Source: Ailurus styani (Eukaryota > Chordata > Mammalia > Carnivora > Ailuridae). Taken from it: a stretch of DNA of 64,000 bases. The stretch spans positions 955,553 through 1,019,552 of the forward strand of contig LNAC01000272.1 in assembly GCA_002007465.1 (NCBI GenBank), written 5' to 3'. Each line of letters opens with the position of its first letter. The stretch's first letter is position 1. The notes beneath the pieces are model-generated. The model saw only the letters and a program-made list of their open reading frames with translations, ran no database searches and was not told the origin of the DNA. Shown piece after piece: positions 11,269 to 22,279 of this stretch. The position numbers and the translations under genes were made by a program.

Positions 11269-12087
11269 AAGCAAGATGTCGAGTTAAGGCTTTCTTTGCT
11301 CCAAATCTGCCATTGAACTGACCAGGAAAACCGAAGGTTAAAAAGAAAAAACAAATGTATAATTGAAAAGTTGGGAAAGGTACCATTAGCGGACCAGCTA
11401 ACTTTAAGGGGTTCATATAAACTATGGAACAGCAAGCACTGATTGAGAAAAGTGCCTGTGGGATGGAATCCCAGCATCCAAAGGAAGACTACCTAGAGAA
11501 TGAGTGGCAGGTTCCAGAGCCACTGGCTGGAGGGGAGGATAGGGCTGGCGGCGGTCATTCATGGAGGATTCTCAAGCCTGTGGATGGCCTCAGCCCCTAC
11601 AGCACCAGCATCCCAAGGAAGTCACCTGGACACGATTCTGTAGCTTCCGTTTAGGAAGGCCAATAGTTGGAATAAAATGTGGAAGGGTTGCCTGAAGCAA
11701 ATGTCTAACAGAGACCGTCGTATGGATTGCGGAAGGAGGTCATGGAGAGTCCAGCCAACTCAGGCTCCTCCAGGGAGTGCGGGACACAGAGCACGAATGC
11801 GTCTACCGTAGCTCCCTCTTCCATTTCACCGAAAAAACCCACAAGTATGCATACACGTTCTACATTAATTTCAGTGGTTATGTGGCTCCCAGGGTAAAAA
11901 CTGCATGTGAGTAATAGTATTACATTAATTCAACTAAAGAATTCACTCTCTGTTCGAAGTGACACTTTCATGAGATCTTTTGCCCTCCTGATTTTTTGAA
12001 ACTTATTTATTGGAATTTAAACTTTGTATCTCTGAGGTAACATGGACTAATATAAGTTTTATCGGTATCACCTTGTATTAGCCTTTC
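11269..12087. other. Intron sequence without recognised features
   Basis: The + frame at 11424-11654 (76 codons) starts with a plausible ATG, but no domain, splice pattern or similarity is recognisable. The rest is ordinary intron leading to the pyrimidine repeat. Confidence 0.5.
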
Positions 12088-12090
12088 ATT

Positions 12091-12280
12091 TTCCTTCCTT
12101 CCTTCCTTCCTTCCTTCCTTCCTTCCTTCCTTCCTTCCTTCCTTCCTTCCCCTTTCCCTCTCTCTCTATTTCTCTCTCTGTTTCCTTCTTTCTTCTCTCT
12201 CCCTCCCTCCCTCCCTCTCCTCTCCTTCCTTCCTTCTCTCCCTCCCTCTGCCCCTCCCTCCCTCCTTCCTGTCTTTTTTT
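12091..12280. repeat. (TTCC)15 and CT-rich microsatellite
   Basis: Fifteen uninterrupted TTCC units (12091-12150) are followed by about 130 bp of almost pure pyrimidine on the + strand. It ends about 60 bp before the acceptor of the 46-nt ADAMTSL3 exon. The purine strand yields a spurious lysine/glutamate/glycine-rich open frame. Confidence 0.97.
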
Positions 12281-12338
12281 TTGTGCTTCTTGCCACTTCT
12301 ATGAAATCATTTCTTTTTCCCTCTTTTTTTCCCCCTAG

Positions 12339-12384
12339 GAATTGTGAAGGACAGAATATTCGATACAAGACATGCAGCAATCAT
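12339..12384 (+). CDS. ADAMTSL3: ADAMTSL3 exon A: end of a thrombospondin type 1 repeat
   Basis: A 46-nt internal exon. The acceptor is a strong pyrimidine tract ending in ccccctag (12331-12338), and the donor is gtaagt at 12385. The first base completes a codon begun in an upstream exon outside the window. The remaining 15 codons read NCEGQNIRYKTCSNH. This is the last strand of a TSP type 1 repeat, whose paired cysteines (here two) form disulphides in the secreted protein. The exon ends in phase 0 and joins directly to the GAC TGT of the next exon to form CSNHDCPP. From memory, human ADAMTSL3 has arginine where this has lysine in IRYKTC. The exon is too short to appear as an open frame by length. 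The upstream half of the repeat (WSxW and CSxTCG motifs) is not in this window. Confidence 0.92.
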
Positions 12385-12639
12385 GTAAGTTCTGTAATAA
12401 AAATATATAATCCAATAATATTCATGTGTTCAGTTGGAAAATTATGTATACTGTAAAGCTAATGGCCCCTTGGTACCCTTTGGGGTAAATGTAAACATCT
12501 TTTAATTGACAACAGATTTTGTGTATCTCATACCTTCCATGTGTACTACCTTTTGAGGCCTTTCACATTTATAAACTAATTTGGTAAGATTTAATAATTT
12601 CTGAATTCATAGAAACAATACCTGATACCTGCAAAAGCC
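12385..12639. other. Start of intron (9181 nt, 12385-21565)
   Basis: GTAAGT donor at 12385. The first 250 bases hold no recognised element. Confidence 0.8.
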
Positions 12640-12845
12640 TTTAAGTTCAAGTGCATTATGTACAGTATGTCACCCGACTCTCACACTGTCTCTGAGATAG
12701 AGGCAGACGAGGTGTGGTGATTTGTCTTTTGCACATGAGGACCCTTGGTAAAATTATTTTCTTGTGGTCACAGAGGAAGAGCACAGACTTGAACTGGTCT
12801 ACTGCTGTTCTTCCCCCTCCAAACTACCTGTCCTTCCCACTGCAA
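12640..12845 (-). repeat. Probable MIR SINE, antisense
   Basis: The order of motifs (gcattatgtacagtatgtca, cacatgaggacccttggtaaaatt, tggtcacagaggaagagcac, acttgaactggtctactgc) follows the reverse complement of MIR. It is strongly diverged. Confidence 0.5.
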
Positions 12846-14005
12846 GATGTGTTTAAGAGTGCTCTATCAGTGATTCAAGAAAATCGTACATAGGGACAGG
12901 TTTATAAACCTCTTTCTTGTTCTACAACGATGAGTATTACAAAAATTCAAACCTTCTGCTTTACAAATCTGAAAATGAAAAATCAATAGCAGAGGGAATC
13001 CATCCTATTTTCCACTTAAAACATTCCCCTTGTTTGTGATACAGACCCAAATCAAAGTGATGCGAATAAAAAGGAAATTACTAGAATCTGGAACTCTAAG
13101 GGAGATTTAGATTTTTTTGAAATCCATTTTTCTTCCCCTTGGTTGTAATTAATTTATTTCAAAAGTTTCCCTCACTGGGGCTTTGTCCCTCTTTGTCCCT
13201 TCTCTGTCCTGGGCCGTACGAGACAGAAGTCCTGTCTGAGGGCCTCTGTTCTGCAGACCCAGACTTGTCCTGGGAGGGAACGCTGCCAAACTGACGCAGT
13301 AGTGAGTGGGCAGTGGGAGTGAGACCTTCTGACCACAGGGCTCGAGCTGTGTTTCCAGCCTTTTTGTCAGTGATGAAGCAGAGGTGTTTGTCTTTCTCTC
13401 TCAACTGGCTTCAAACTCAGGTGGGAAATGTGGGTACCTGTTTATTGGATGTCCAGACTCCAATATCACTCGGCCCCTGGGCAGACAGATTGGCGAGCAT
13501 CACGTCCTTGGAGGAATCTGGGGCCACAAAGCAAATAGATTTCACATGGCCTGTGACTGGAGGGAGGGCCAAGTACTCAGGGGACACACGTGGGCATGAC
13601 ACGTAATTAAATGAGCCGGTCCAAGTTGGGTACGGGAGGCAGAGAGACCGACTCGGGTACAGAGGCAGGACTTTAGTCGAAGCTCAGTCTGGCTTTGTTT
13701 TCTCCCACAAGGACGTGAATGCATCAGCAACCTGGGGGTTTATCTTCAGAGCCATTTCCATCTACTACCTTTGGCCTGCGTGGATATTTTTGTTTGGATT
13801 TATTGTTGTTTTTCTTGTTTGTTTGAGACTTTTTTTTTTCTTTTTTATAAAGTGCTGCTTTAACAAATGACCACAAGTTCCTTGCAGCCATTCAATGACA
13901 AATTACACAACAGTATCTCAGCCAACAATATGCCAAAACTATCTAGGGGAATTCATTTTAAGTGCCCGGATCGAGGTGTTGCCCTTTGAGATTTTAACCT
14001 TGGGG
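12846..14005. other. Intron, moderately GC-rich, nothing recognised
   Basis: Overlapping open frames on both strands at 13159-13730 show no consistent codon pattern, splice sites or known domain, and they cancel each other. A T-rich piece lies near 13825-13850. Confidence 0.55.
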
Positions 14006-14021
14006 GTGTGCGTGCGTGTGT

Positions 14022-14068
<47 letters not shown>
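14006..14068. repeat. (GT)n microsatellite
   Basis: Interrupted then pure GT: gggtgtgcgtgcgtgtgtgt, then tat, then about 20 GT units to 14068. It has the potential to be length-polymorphic. Confidence 0.97.
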
Positions 14069-14069
<1 letters not shown>

Positions 14070-15392
14070 TTCTGCTCTCACTAATTGCAAAAAGGCACCT
14101 TTCTTCAACACAAGAGGGTCTAGGAGTGTTGGGTCACACAGTGTAGACATACAATGTAATCTACTAAAATCAGCGCATGCTGCGTGCAATGGGTAGGACT
14201 TGGGTGCACTTGAGTGAAGATCCCAGGCCCCTGAGGCCCCGTGGGTCTTAGGAGGACCTGTGGTTTCTATACGAGGACCCCTTTGGGAGGATCCTGCGGA
14301 AAGTTTTACCACCTCTAGGCTGCTGAGGAATAGAGGTTTAGAAGGTAGTGACCAGTGGGGATGACTGCCACGTGAATGTTCCCCGTATTGGTTGTCAGAG
14401 TTGGGGTCCGTAGAGAGATTTCATAAGAATGCAGCATTAATTGCTGTGCTTGCCATTGCAAACTCAGAGTTTCAACAAAATTCCTTTTAGGGAAATAAGG
14501 GAGGTAGTGGCAGACCTTTCAGGGCTGAAGTGTTCAGGACACCCCTCCACCTTCGTGTGCCAGGCTCTGCCTCTGTGCAGCCTCAAGCCTCCTGTGGATC
14601 GGAGGTGGGCCTGTGCAGCCCCCAGGGCAGGGCTGGTAGTCTTCCCAGGAGAGACGACACACTTCGTTCCTGGGAAAAGACCATAGAAACACAGCCAGGG
14701 TGTCAGGCACCATGAGGGCACGTAACCGCATGAAGTCAGGGTACAAAGATAGTCACATCTTTTCTTGAGTTGCTTCCTGTTTCGTTAACTGGGGTTTAGA
14801 ATCACCCTTTTGAGATCTCCCCTCCCTGCTACCCAGGGTGCTGCCGAGGGCAGGAGAGGGGACCAGAGAGAGAAGTGAGGTCCCATCAGTGCACCCATGC
14901 TGTGGCTTCTCATGGCCATTTGGTGTCTCTATTGGAGATGGGCTATGCTCCCTTGACAGTCAGGGCTTTCCCTTTTCCCTGGAAATGGGGCCCATCACCC
15001 ACTCTTCTGAAGGGAGCTGCCTTTAGTGATTCCAAGACGAGGCACTCTTAGGGAGATTGGCTTTGTGATTCAGAGATGTCGACACCTATATTTCCGGGGG
15101 CATGAGAGCCCATCTGATGGGGCCACGAGATCCCTCTACCCACCTGAGGGACCTCATCACCCCAGCCTTGGTGATCAGGGAAGCCTGTTCCGTGGAGGAA
15201 CACGGGTCACTGCTGGGGGACCCCAGAGACCTACTCTTCCCTCCCATTCCCAGAGGTCGTTCCTACTTCTTTCTGCTCCTCCACGTGATTATCTGAAGGC
15301 TCAGGCTCTCAGCCTTAGAACCACAGAGCTTGTTATGTGTGCATGCCCGCTTTCAAACTCTTAACCAAAATTAATAAAATAAATAATAATAA
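14069..15392. other. GC-richer intron, nothing recognised
   Basis: Many short overlapping frames occur on both strands, as expected from raised GC and few stop codons. None shows a known domain or a paired acceptor and donor in frame. Confidence 0.55.
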
Positions 15393-15841
15393 TAATAGGC
15401 CGCATGTATTCAGTACTTCCTGAATGCTAGGCATTGTTCTACGTACCGATCCATGAATAAACTGATTTAATCCTTGTAATATCTCTACAAAGTAGATATT
15501 ATTTTTGTTTCCACTTTTTAAAAAACATTTATTTGAGAGAGAGAGAGAGCGGAGGAGGGGTAGAGGGAGAGGGAGAGAGAGAGAATCTCAAGCAGACACT
15601 CCTGAGCGCAGAGCCCTACTCGGGGCTCGATCCCACAACCCTGAGATCATCACCTGAGCCAAAAATCAAGAGTCAGTTACTCCACCGACTGAGCCACCCA
15701 GACGTCCCTTACTTCTGCTCTCACGCAGGAGGAGACGTGGGAAACGGGCCCAGGGGCACAGAGCTGAACTAGACCCCAGGCGGTCGGGCTCCAGGCTCTG
15801 GAGCGCAAGCTTCTAGCCACTCTGCTACACTGGACTGCCTC
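15393..15841 (-). repeat. MIR SINE, antisense, split by a Can-SINE
   Basis: Bases 15393-15518 (ttcagtacttcctgaatgct, aggcattgttctacgtac, aactgatttaatccttg, agtagatattattttt) and 15710-15841 (ggcacagagctgaactagac, ctccaggctctgg, agccactctgctacactg) are the two halves of one reverse-oriented MIR. A Can-SINE interrupts them. Confidence 0.85.
15519..15709 (-). mobile_element. Can-SINE, antisense, inside a MIR
   Basis: GA-rich stretch, the gagaatctcaagcagacac block and head ccgactgagccacccagacgt. It is the older 'atctcaagcagac' sub-type, nested in the antisense MIR. Confidence 0.88.
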
Positions 15842-16959
15842 TTGGAAAGGAGCCTGACCGGTCTGGAGCTCTGTTAGGTGACCGATGGCAGTACAGACAG
15901 TAGTCTCAGACATGGCTGCTCCTCCCGCGTCCGGAGCACGACTCATGGCAGGAATTGCAGGAACAGCCCCCCGCAGATACCGCCAGAGTATCGCCAACCC
16001 CAGGAGCTGTAGGACGGACCTTCCTAATATCCACAGTTGGCCAGGGACCGAGGTCAGGGAGAGGAGAGGCGGCGGAGGGCCAGTCACGGAAATGAAGTCC
16101 TCCATGGCCGTGGGCTTCCGTGCCACAGTCCCAGGGAGGGGGGTGTCCCTGACACAGGTGTCTGCTTGATGCAGACAGACCTTGACCGTGGCCTTTCTGA
16201 TCGCTGCCCCCCCCCCCTCAGCAGAAGATACCTGAGAAGAGTAGGCTGCAGGCACTCAAGGAAGGATCGGATCTCCTTTTGTTAGGAAGTGTGGATGTGA
16301 TGGGGACAGACATTCAGAAAGCAGAGAGGAAGAAATGCCACTCCCGGTGTGGAATGAGAGGCACTGCCGGGGAATTGGGGCCACACTGCCCTCCCTGCCA
16401 CAGTAGGCTTTGCCTCAGCAGCTCTCCCCAGGGCCATTCTGTCGAGGAAACTGGGGCTTTGGGCTGGAACATCCCCTAATGCCTGGTAGCTGCCATCTTC
16501 AGAGAGAACCTTCTAGTCAGTGCTCAGCAAAGACCCCGATGGCCGGGCCCAGGCCCCCGAGGCCTCAGTGCAGATTTTCCCTTACTGGGCGTCTCCCAGA
16601 GCAAATGGAGACTTTCCAAGGGAAGTCATGCATGTCAGCGAGGAGTTCTAAGACTTGAATTCACCGACTACTCCTTTCTTATACCAGGGTTTATGGGATC
16701 CAGCACTGCAGTGCTGGAAGAGAGCAAAGCGAAAATACCTTTAAAAACAAGTATATTGTGATTTGGTCCCAGTGTTTTTGCAGCCTGAACACATTTTTAT
16801 GTGAGCAGAGAGGGAGCAATGGTCGATTCTGCACAGTGGGGACCTGGATGGTCTTCCGGAAGAGACGACACTTGATGGGACCCTTGAAAGACTCTTCATG
16901 CCACGGGGCCTATGGATGGCTAATTTCTGGTAGTTTCCTCTTAGAGGTGTTCTTTATTT
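15842..16959. other. GC-richer intron, nothing recognised
   Basis: A C11 run lies at 16207-16217. The longest minus-strand frame in the area (192 codons, 15677-16255) begins in unique sequence but its C-terminal part is translated MIR and Can-SINE, so it is not a gene. Confidence 0.55.
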
Positions 16960-17345
16960 TGCACTGTCACTGCTCCTACCCCAGCCCATCCTGCCGTCAC
17001 ATGGGTCCTCTTAAAGTGTCCCGCTTTCAGTCCGCTCTGTGGGTCCTTATTGCTTTTACTTCCCCTGACTTGCCTTCATGAAGTTGGTTAGACTTACCTC
17101 GTGTTCAGCTCACAGGTCATTTAATTTCACCCTTGCTGGTCACACCTGGTCCCTGTCCCTCATTGCTAGTGACTTCATTTCTGCTGTGTCCCTGTTGCCT
17201 GTGTTCTTTCCTATAGTTGTTCTAAAGAACATCACGCCATCCCTTAAATCTCATCTGAAATGTCACTTTTCCATGATGCACCGTTTGCTAGCTGTCTTCT
17301 TATTATGGCCACTCACAATAATTCACTTTCATGCTAGAAATTTGG
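16960..17345 (+). repeat. Possible L2 LINE fragment
   Basis: The segment cccttaaatctcatctgaaa followed by tgtcacttttccatgatgc resembles the L2 3' region ('tcaaatgtcaccttctc...'). The upstream part is less clear. Confidence 0.35.
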
Positions 17346-17841
17346 CTTTGGTTGTATTAGAGGATCCCAAAATTTAATGCATAGTACAACTTGGATGTGA
17401 AGATAAAATAAACATTTTAAATTTGCTTACAGTAGAAATCACATTTCTCTTAAGTCCCTACTCACTGGTTATCTGGGAAAAATGACCTGAGTATATAACC
17501 CATATTAAAGCTTGGTTCAGTCCTATTATAGAAATCATCCCTTAGCTAATGGTCTATCTCTTTTGCACAGAAATGCTCTGCTTATTAGGAGATCTCCCTG
17601 TCTTGGCATTTCTCCCTAAGTTGTCCATGAGAGTGATATGTGTATCCTCTTGGCTTGAGGAGGGAAAAGAGATCTCTGTCTTTGGCATGGTCCTTGAATG
17701 GGTACTAGTTCAGTCTTCCTTCCCCTCCTCCTCCTTCTCCTTATCTATGCTTTCCAGGCTGGCTGCCCACTCTTCCTGAGTCAAGTCTTCCTGATCTGGG
17801 ATCTCTTCCTTCTTTATTAAAACTCCACTTCATCAATTTTT

Positions 17842-18041
17842 TTTTAGATTTTTATTTATTTACCATAGACACAGAGAGAGTGCAGGAGGGGGAGATATCA
17901 AGAGAGGGAGAGAGAATTCCAAGCTGACTTCTTGCTGAGCATGGAGCCTGATACAGGACTAGATCCCAGGACCCTAAGATCATGACCTGTGCTTCAATCA
18001 AGAGTCAGACGCTTAACTGACTGAGACACCTGGGCACCCCA
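17842..18041 (-). mobile_element. Can-SINE, antisense
   Basis: Tail agatttttatttatttacc, body with gcatggagcctgatacagga, and head gactgagacacctgggcacc. The 17-bp target repeat ccactt(c/a)atcaattttt lies at 17825-17841 and 18042-18058 with one mismatch. Confidence 0.93.
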
Positions 18042-18058
18042 CCACTTAATCAATTTTT

Positions 18059-18514
18059 AATTTAACACTTTGACAACAGTTTTATTTCCTTCACTGCAAA
18101 GCCTTACTTGTGAATCTATAAACACAAACAGTAACCCACTCTGTATTTCATGCAGTTGAGGCTGCGTCTCCAATAAGAGGCTCTCGATGTGACATTGGTG
18201 GATTAGATCCTTCTTTTCTGTTCTCCACAGCGTGTAACCTAGGCGACGCCCAGAAAATATATTTAACCAATGTGTTGTCTTAACTGATAGGAGGAAATGC
18301 TTCTCAGGGAAAGGAAAGCAGAAGAACGTTTGGTATTCAAGCTTCCTAAATGTCAACTAAACTATTTAAGACACAACAATCCCTAGATTGTCTTGAGCCA
18401 GCGCAGGGACCCAGCAGAAGCCAACTAGACAGGCTTAGTGTTGACACTGGAAGAATGCCAATTAAATGAAAGTGTTTAATGTAAGCCCTCCATGTCTTGC
18501 AAGATTACTAGAAA
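18059..18514. other. Intron sequence without recognised features
   Basis: A minus-strand frame of 99 codons (18057-18356) has no recognisable domain. Confidence 0.5.
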
Positions 18515-18725
18515 GCGGTATCTTATAATGGAACACTTGTTACTTTGGGAATCAGTCTTGGCTCTGTCATACTCTAGCTGGGTGTCTTTGGGCTAGTAAC
18601 TGAAGACTTTGAGGATCCCAGTTTCCTCTGTTTATAAAATGAGGGTAATGATAATTCTGACCCACCTACCTCAAAGGGAATGTCAGTGGGATCCCTTGTA
18701 AACTGGAAAGCATTGTCCAGGTACA
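18515..18725 (+). repeat. MIR SINE, sense
   Basis: Motifs in MIR order: cttggctctgtcatactcta, gctgggtgtctttgggctag, cagtttcctctgtttataaa, atgagggtaatgataattct, cctacctcaaaggga. Moderately diverged. Confidence 0.75.
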
Positions 18726-18920
18726 AGGGTGTCTTCATCAGGATCATCATTTCCCAGGAACAGAAGCCCACTCAAAATAGCTCAAGAAAAACGGGATTCA
18801 CTGGGTGGATGTGTGGATATTTAATAGAATTTGGGCATCAGCACAGCTTGAGGGGGCCCGGACCCAGGAATCAGAAAGTAAGGAGCCCATGTTACGTAAT
18901 CTTATTGAAAGACATGGTTT

Positions 18921-19131
18921 GGGCACCTGGGTGGCTCAGTGGGTTAAAGCCTCTGCCTTCAGCTCAGGTCATGATCTCAGGGTCCTAGGATTGAGCTCCA
19001 CATCGGGCTCTCTGCTCAGCAGGGAGCCTGCTTCCTCCTCTCTCTCTGCCTGCCTCTCTGCCTACCTGTGATCTCTCTCTCTCTCTCTCTCTCTCTGTCA
19101 AATAAGTAAAAAATCTTAAAAAAGAAAAAAA
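18921..19131 (+). mobile_element. Can-SINE, sense
   Basis: Head gggcacctgggtggctcagt plus gggttaaagcctctgcc, a (CT)n stretch and tail tgtcaaataagtaaaaaatc. The target repeat gaaagacatggttt lies at 18907-18920 and 19132-19145. Confidence 0.97.
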
Positions 19132-19145
19132 GAAAGACATGGTTT

Positions 19146-20039
19146 GTCATCTTTCCTTCTTTCATGTCTAATTCATTCTTCTTTGCTCTGAGAGCTGGCT
19201 GGCTTTGCTTCAACAGGCATCTCAATCAAGAAAGAGATGGTTAGCTCTGTCTCAGACGGACAGGAGTCCTCAGCTCTTCTGCTGCAATTCCAAATTCCTG
19301 GGAAAGACTGTCCTGGCATGGACCAGGTGTTTGCTTCTCAGATAATCAGCTGTGGCCAATGAGGCCGGGTCCCGTGTCCAAACCTGGCCCCCCTTTTTGC
19401 AAGGACTAAGTGTAGGCTGGTATCCTCGACTATCTGTAAATTCAACCTTGTTAATTTTGTGAAACTTCTTTGGTTTTTGGAATGTAAGGCAGTCAGGGGT
19501 CAGACAGCAAGAAATTTCAGTCCCTAAAGCATGCTTGCCCTATCACTGAGCCTAATACAAGGGAAATTTTTTCACTCTGATCTCTTACGCTCTTTGGCTT
19601 GGGTTTCAAAGAGTCAGATACAGAGCAAACTGGCCATGGTTAAGGGAAGAGGAGGCCATATAATTTTATCAACTGATGATCTTCCCTGGGGCCAGATGGA
19701 AAACAGTCCTCATTTCAAGAGAGAAAGGTCAACCAGTTTCAGTCTTCAGATCAACTCTTTCTTCCATAGGTGTGACCTGGGTTAAGGCTTAATGTTTCTG
19801 AAACAAGAAAAATGTGGATGCAGTACAGGATTTTGGAACGATTCACCACAAACTAATACAACTAATCCCAGGGAGATGTTTATTTCTTATATTTTATGTC
19901 TTCCCTACCTACTTCCAAAAAGGATTTGAGGCAGATTATAAAGGCCAGAAGCACGAACATAGCAAGATACAAAAGTTAAGTAGTAAAAAGGGGATAAATG
20001 AAAGAAATTGTGTTTTAAGGTTCTGGCTGATAATTTATT
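19146..20039. other. Intron sequence without recognised features
   Basis: The frames at 19531-19785 and 19814-20041 carry no recognisable motif. The second runs into L1 sequence. Confidence 0.5.
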
Positions 20040-20845
20040 AATAATTTTTTGTAGAAAAAAATAACGCTAGGTTTCTACCTTGCACCACATGTCAAAATAA
20101 ATTCCCGGTGTAACCAAGTGTTAAATATAATCACTAAACCAGAAAGGAACTAGAAAAATACATTTCAGTATTTATCTATTCTTAGGCAGGGTAGAAAAAG
20201 CATTTCTAAACTTATTAATGACAGAAGAAACCTTAAAAGGAAATATTAACAGAGCTAACTACCTGGAAATATAAAGCTTCCTGACTTCACAAAGCCCCCA
20301 AACCAAAATCAAATGGGGAAAATATGTCCAGTACAGATGGCAAAGTGTCGATAACCTCATTAGGAAGGTTGATAGTCTTATCTGTTAAAAATAGTAAAAA
20401 GGCAAACATTCCAAAAGATAAACGAAGGACAGAAAACAGGAAATTTTTGAAGAGTTAATACAAAAAGCAAATACACATGAAAGCTATCAAACCTAAGAAA
20501 TGAAAGGAAATGTAAATTAAAATAATGAAATTCTATTTAACACAATTAGAAAAATGTTAGAAAATTATAACATCCAAGCTGAGAAGAGAGATCGAGAAAA
20601 AGGGAACTTAGGAGCCTGGTTCCTGGAGGGCAATTTGGCAATGTTTTGAAAAGCTCATGAAACACACCCTTTTCCTCAGAAATTTTATTTCCAGAAATTT
20701 GTTTTTGGAAAATCATCAAGGATCTGTGTAAAGCTTTAGGTACAAGAATCTTTGCCTTTTATTCTTTTGTTAAAAATAGAAACTATTTCCCAAAAAGGTT
20801 TTATAATGACCATTGATTACTTTGATAATAAGAAAAACAATACAA
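20040..20845 (+). repeat. Ancient L1M LINE, sense, ORF2 3' part
   Basis: A-rich sense sequence with L1 ORF2 landmarks: cacatgtcaaaataaattcc, gtttctaaacttattaatga-like, acacatgaaagctatcaaac, and ggcaatttggcaatgttttg near 20630. All frames are broken. Confidence 0.65.
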
Positions 20846-21565
20846 AATAATTTATCCCCCTTTCTGTATCTGTTTTCTTTCATTGAGAAGTTTGTATAGG
20901 ATACATTAATTCCCATCAATTAAGAAGTTTGTATCCAATTCTGAAGAGTAAAGTAACCTTTTGTCAGCCAGCATCTGGCTTTGGAAGTATGGGGTGGGAG
21001 GGATTGGTAATTAAGTAAAAAGGCTTTTGAGTCATCAAAACTTGCTCACACACTTTTTACTGTTATTATGAGAGCTCCCTAGAGCATTTACTTAGAATTT
21101 CCTTGCTGTTGTTGCAGACAGAATTTGAAAGAGTTTTCTCTTTCCATCCTCAAGTGGGTTGAAGGCAGGCCCTTGGTTCCAGTGAAAAGGGCTGGGGGCC
21201 CACAGCGAGGGAAGAAGGGCACATGAATTAACAATCACAAAAACAGAAACAAAGAAACAAACACGAGTTCTCACAAAGCTCGGCAGTTTGTGGCCAAAGT
21301 AGGGGCAAGCGATCCTTCCCATGGAGATGGTTCTTGAAGGCATGGATGATAATTAATATTCCCCACAAAGACCTGGAGTCCCCTGGAAAAATTAAAAGCA
21401 AGAAGGTTAAAGAGGACTTTTAAATAGGGTGAGGAAATGAGGTGACTCCAAGGTGAGTGGCTGGTGGTGGGGACTGGTCTCCTGAGACTCTGGTAAAGCT
21501 GTTCCGCCTTTAGGTGGCCTATCTCCCTGAGTGACGTGCCTGTGGCCTTTCTTCTCTGCTTGCAG
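20846..21565. other. 3' end of the first intron
   Basis: The acceptor is ctttcttctctgcttgcag, ending at 21565. Nothing else is recognised. Confidence 0.7.
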
Positions 21566-21802
21566 GACTGTCCTCCCGATGCGGAGGACTTCCGAGCCCA
21601 GCAGTGCTCCGCCTACAATGACGTCCAGTATCAGGGCCGTTATTATGAATGGCTTCCCCGGTACAACGATCCTGCTGCCCCCTGTGCGCTCAAGTGTCAT
21701 GCGCGGGGACAGAACTTGGTAGTGGAGCTGGCTCCCAAGGTCCTGGATGGAACTCGCTGTAGCACAGATTCCCTGGACATGTGCATCAGTGGCATTTGTC
21801 AG
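21566..21802 (+). CDS. ADAMTSL3: ADAMTSL3 exon B: cysteine-rich module
   Basis: A 237-nt exon, exactly 79 codons in phase 0, between acceptor ttgcag (21560-21565) and donor gtaagc (21803). The protein starts DCPPDAEDFRAQQC and ends DMCISGICQ. Seven cysteines (exon residues 2, 14, 40, 44, 65, 73, 78) and the block LVVELAPKVLDGTRC mark the ADAMTS-type cysteine-rich module. In ADAMTS proteins this follows the TSP1 repeat and takes part in matrix and substrate binding. In ADAMTS-like proteins it is kept although the protease domain is absent. Compared with the human protein as I remember it, three residues differ (GRYYEW, HARGQN, RCSTDS). The longer reading frame around it (21536-21826) simply reads through both splice sites. 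Confidence 0.96.
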
Positions 21803-22046
21803 GTAAGCCACACCTGCTTCCCTTAACCCCCCCGTCTGGCACGTGCCACGCCCACGTTCCCTACTGTGACTCTCTTCTTTTGTTCATGCAGATGAAATAT
21901 TGCCTCTGATACTTTTCATGTAAAGAAAATATGGCAGAGACTATCACTCATCTTCAAATTATGTCTTATTTATTTAAAATAGTGTAAATTTTGTCCAGGT
22001 AGACTCAAAAGATGGCAGTAGATGACACCTTATGATTCCTCTAGGT
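21803..22046. other. Start of second complete intron (10676 nt)
   Basis: GTAAGC donor at 21803. No element recognised before the MER5-like repeat. Confidence 0.8.
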
Positions 22047-22279
22047 CAGTGGTGCTCCAACTTGAAAGAGCATCAGAATCGCCTGAAGGACTTGTTAAAA
22101 CAAGGGGTGCAGGGGGGCCACCCCCAGAATTTCTGGCCCAGTGAGTCTGCAGGGGTGCCCAACCCAAGAATTTCTGACCCAGTGGGTCTAGGCTGGAGTC
22201 CAATAATTTGCATTTTTAACAAGTTCACGGGAGATGCTGAGGTTGCTGGTCCAGGGACCCCATTTAAAGAACCACAACT
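22047..22279. mobile_element. MER5A-like non-autonomous hAT DNA transposon
   Basis: Starts cagtggtgctccaac and ends aagaaccacaac, matching the hAT-type terminal inverted repeats of MER5 (cagtggttctcaac / agaaccactg). It has the internal 'catcagaatcgcctgaagga' and 'tttaacaagttc' motifs. A 41-bp imperfect internal repeat occurs (agaatttctg at 22126 and 22167). Confidence 0.8.

Noticed and set aside
12078..12380. 100-codon minus frame rich in K, E, G and R
   Set aside because: It is the translation of the purine strand of the TTCC/CT repeat.
15677..16255. 192-codon minus-strand frame
   Set aside because: Its C-terminal end is translated MIR and Can-SINE. No domain is seen, and raised GC explains the absence of stops.
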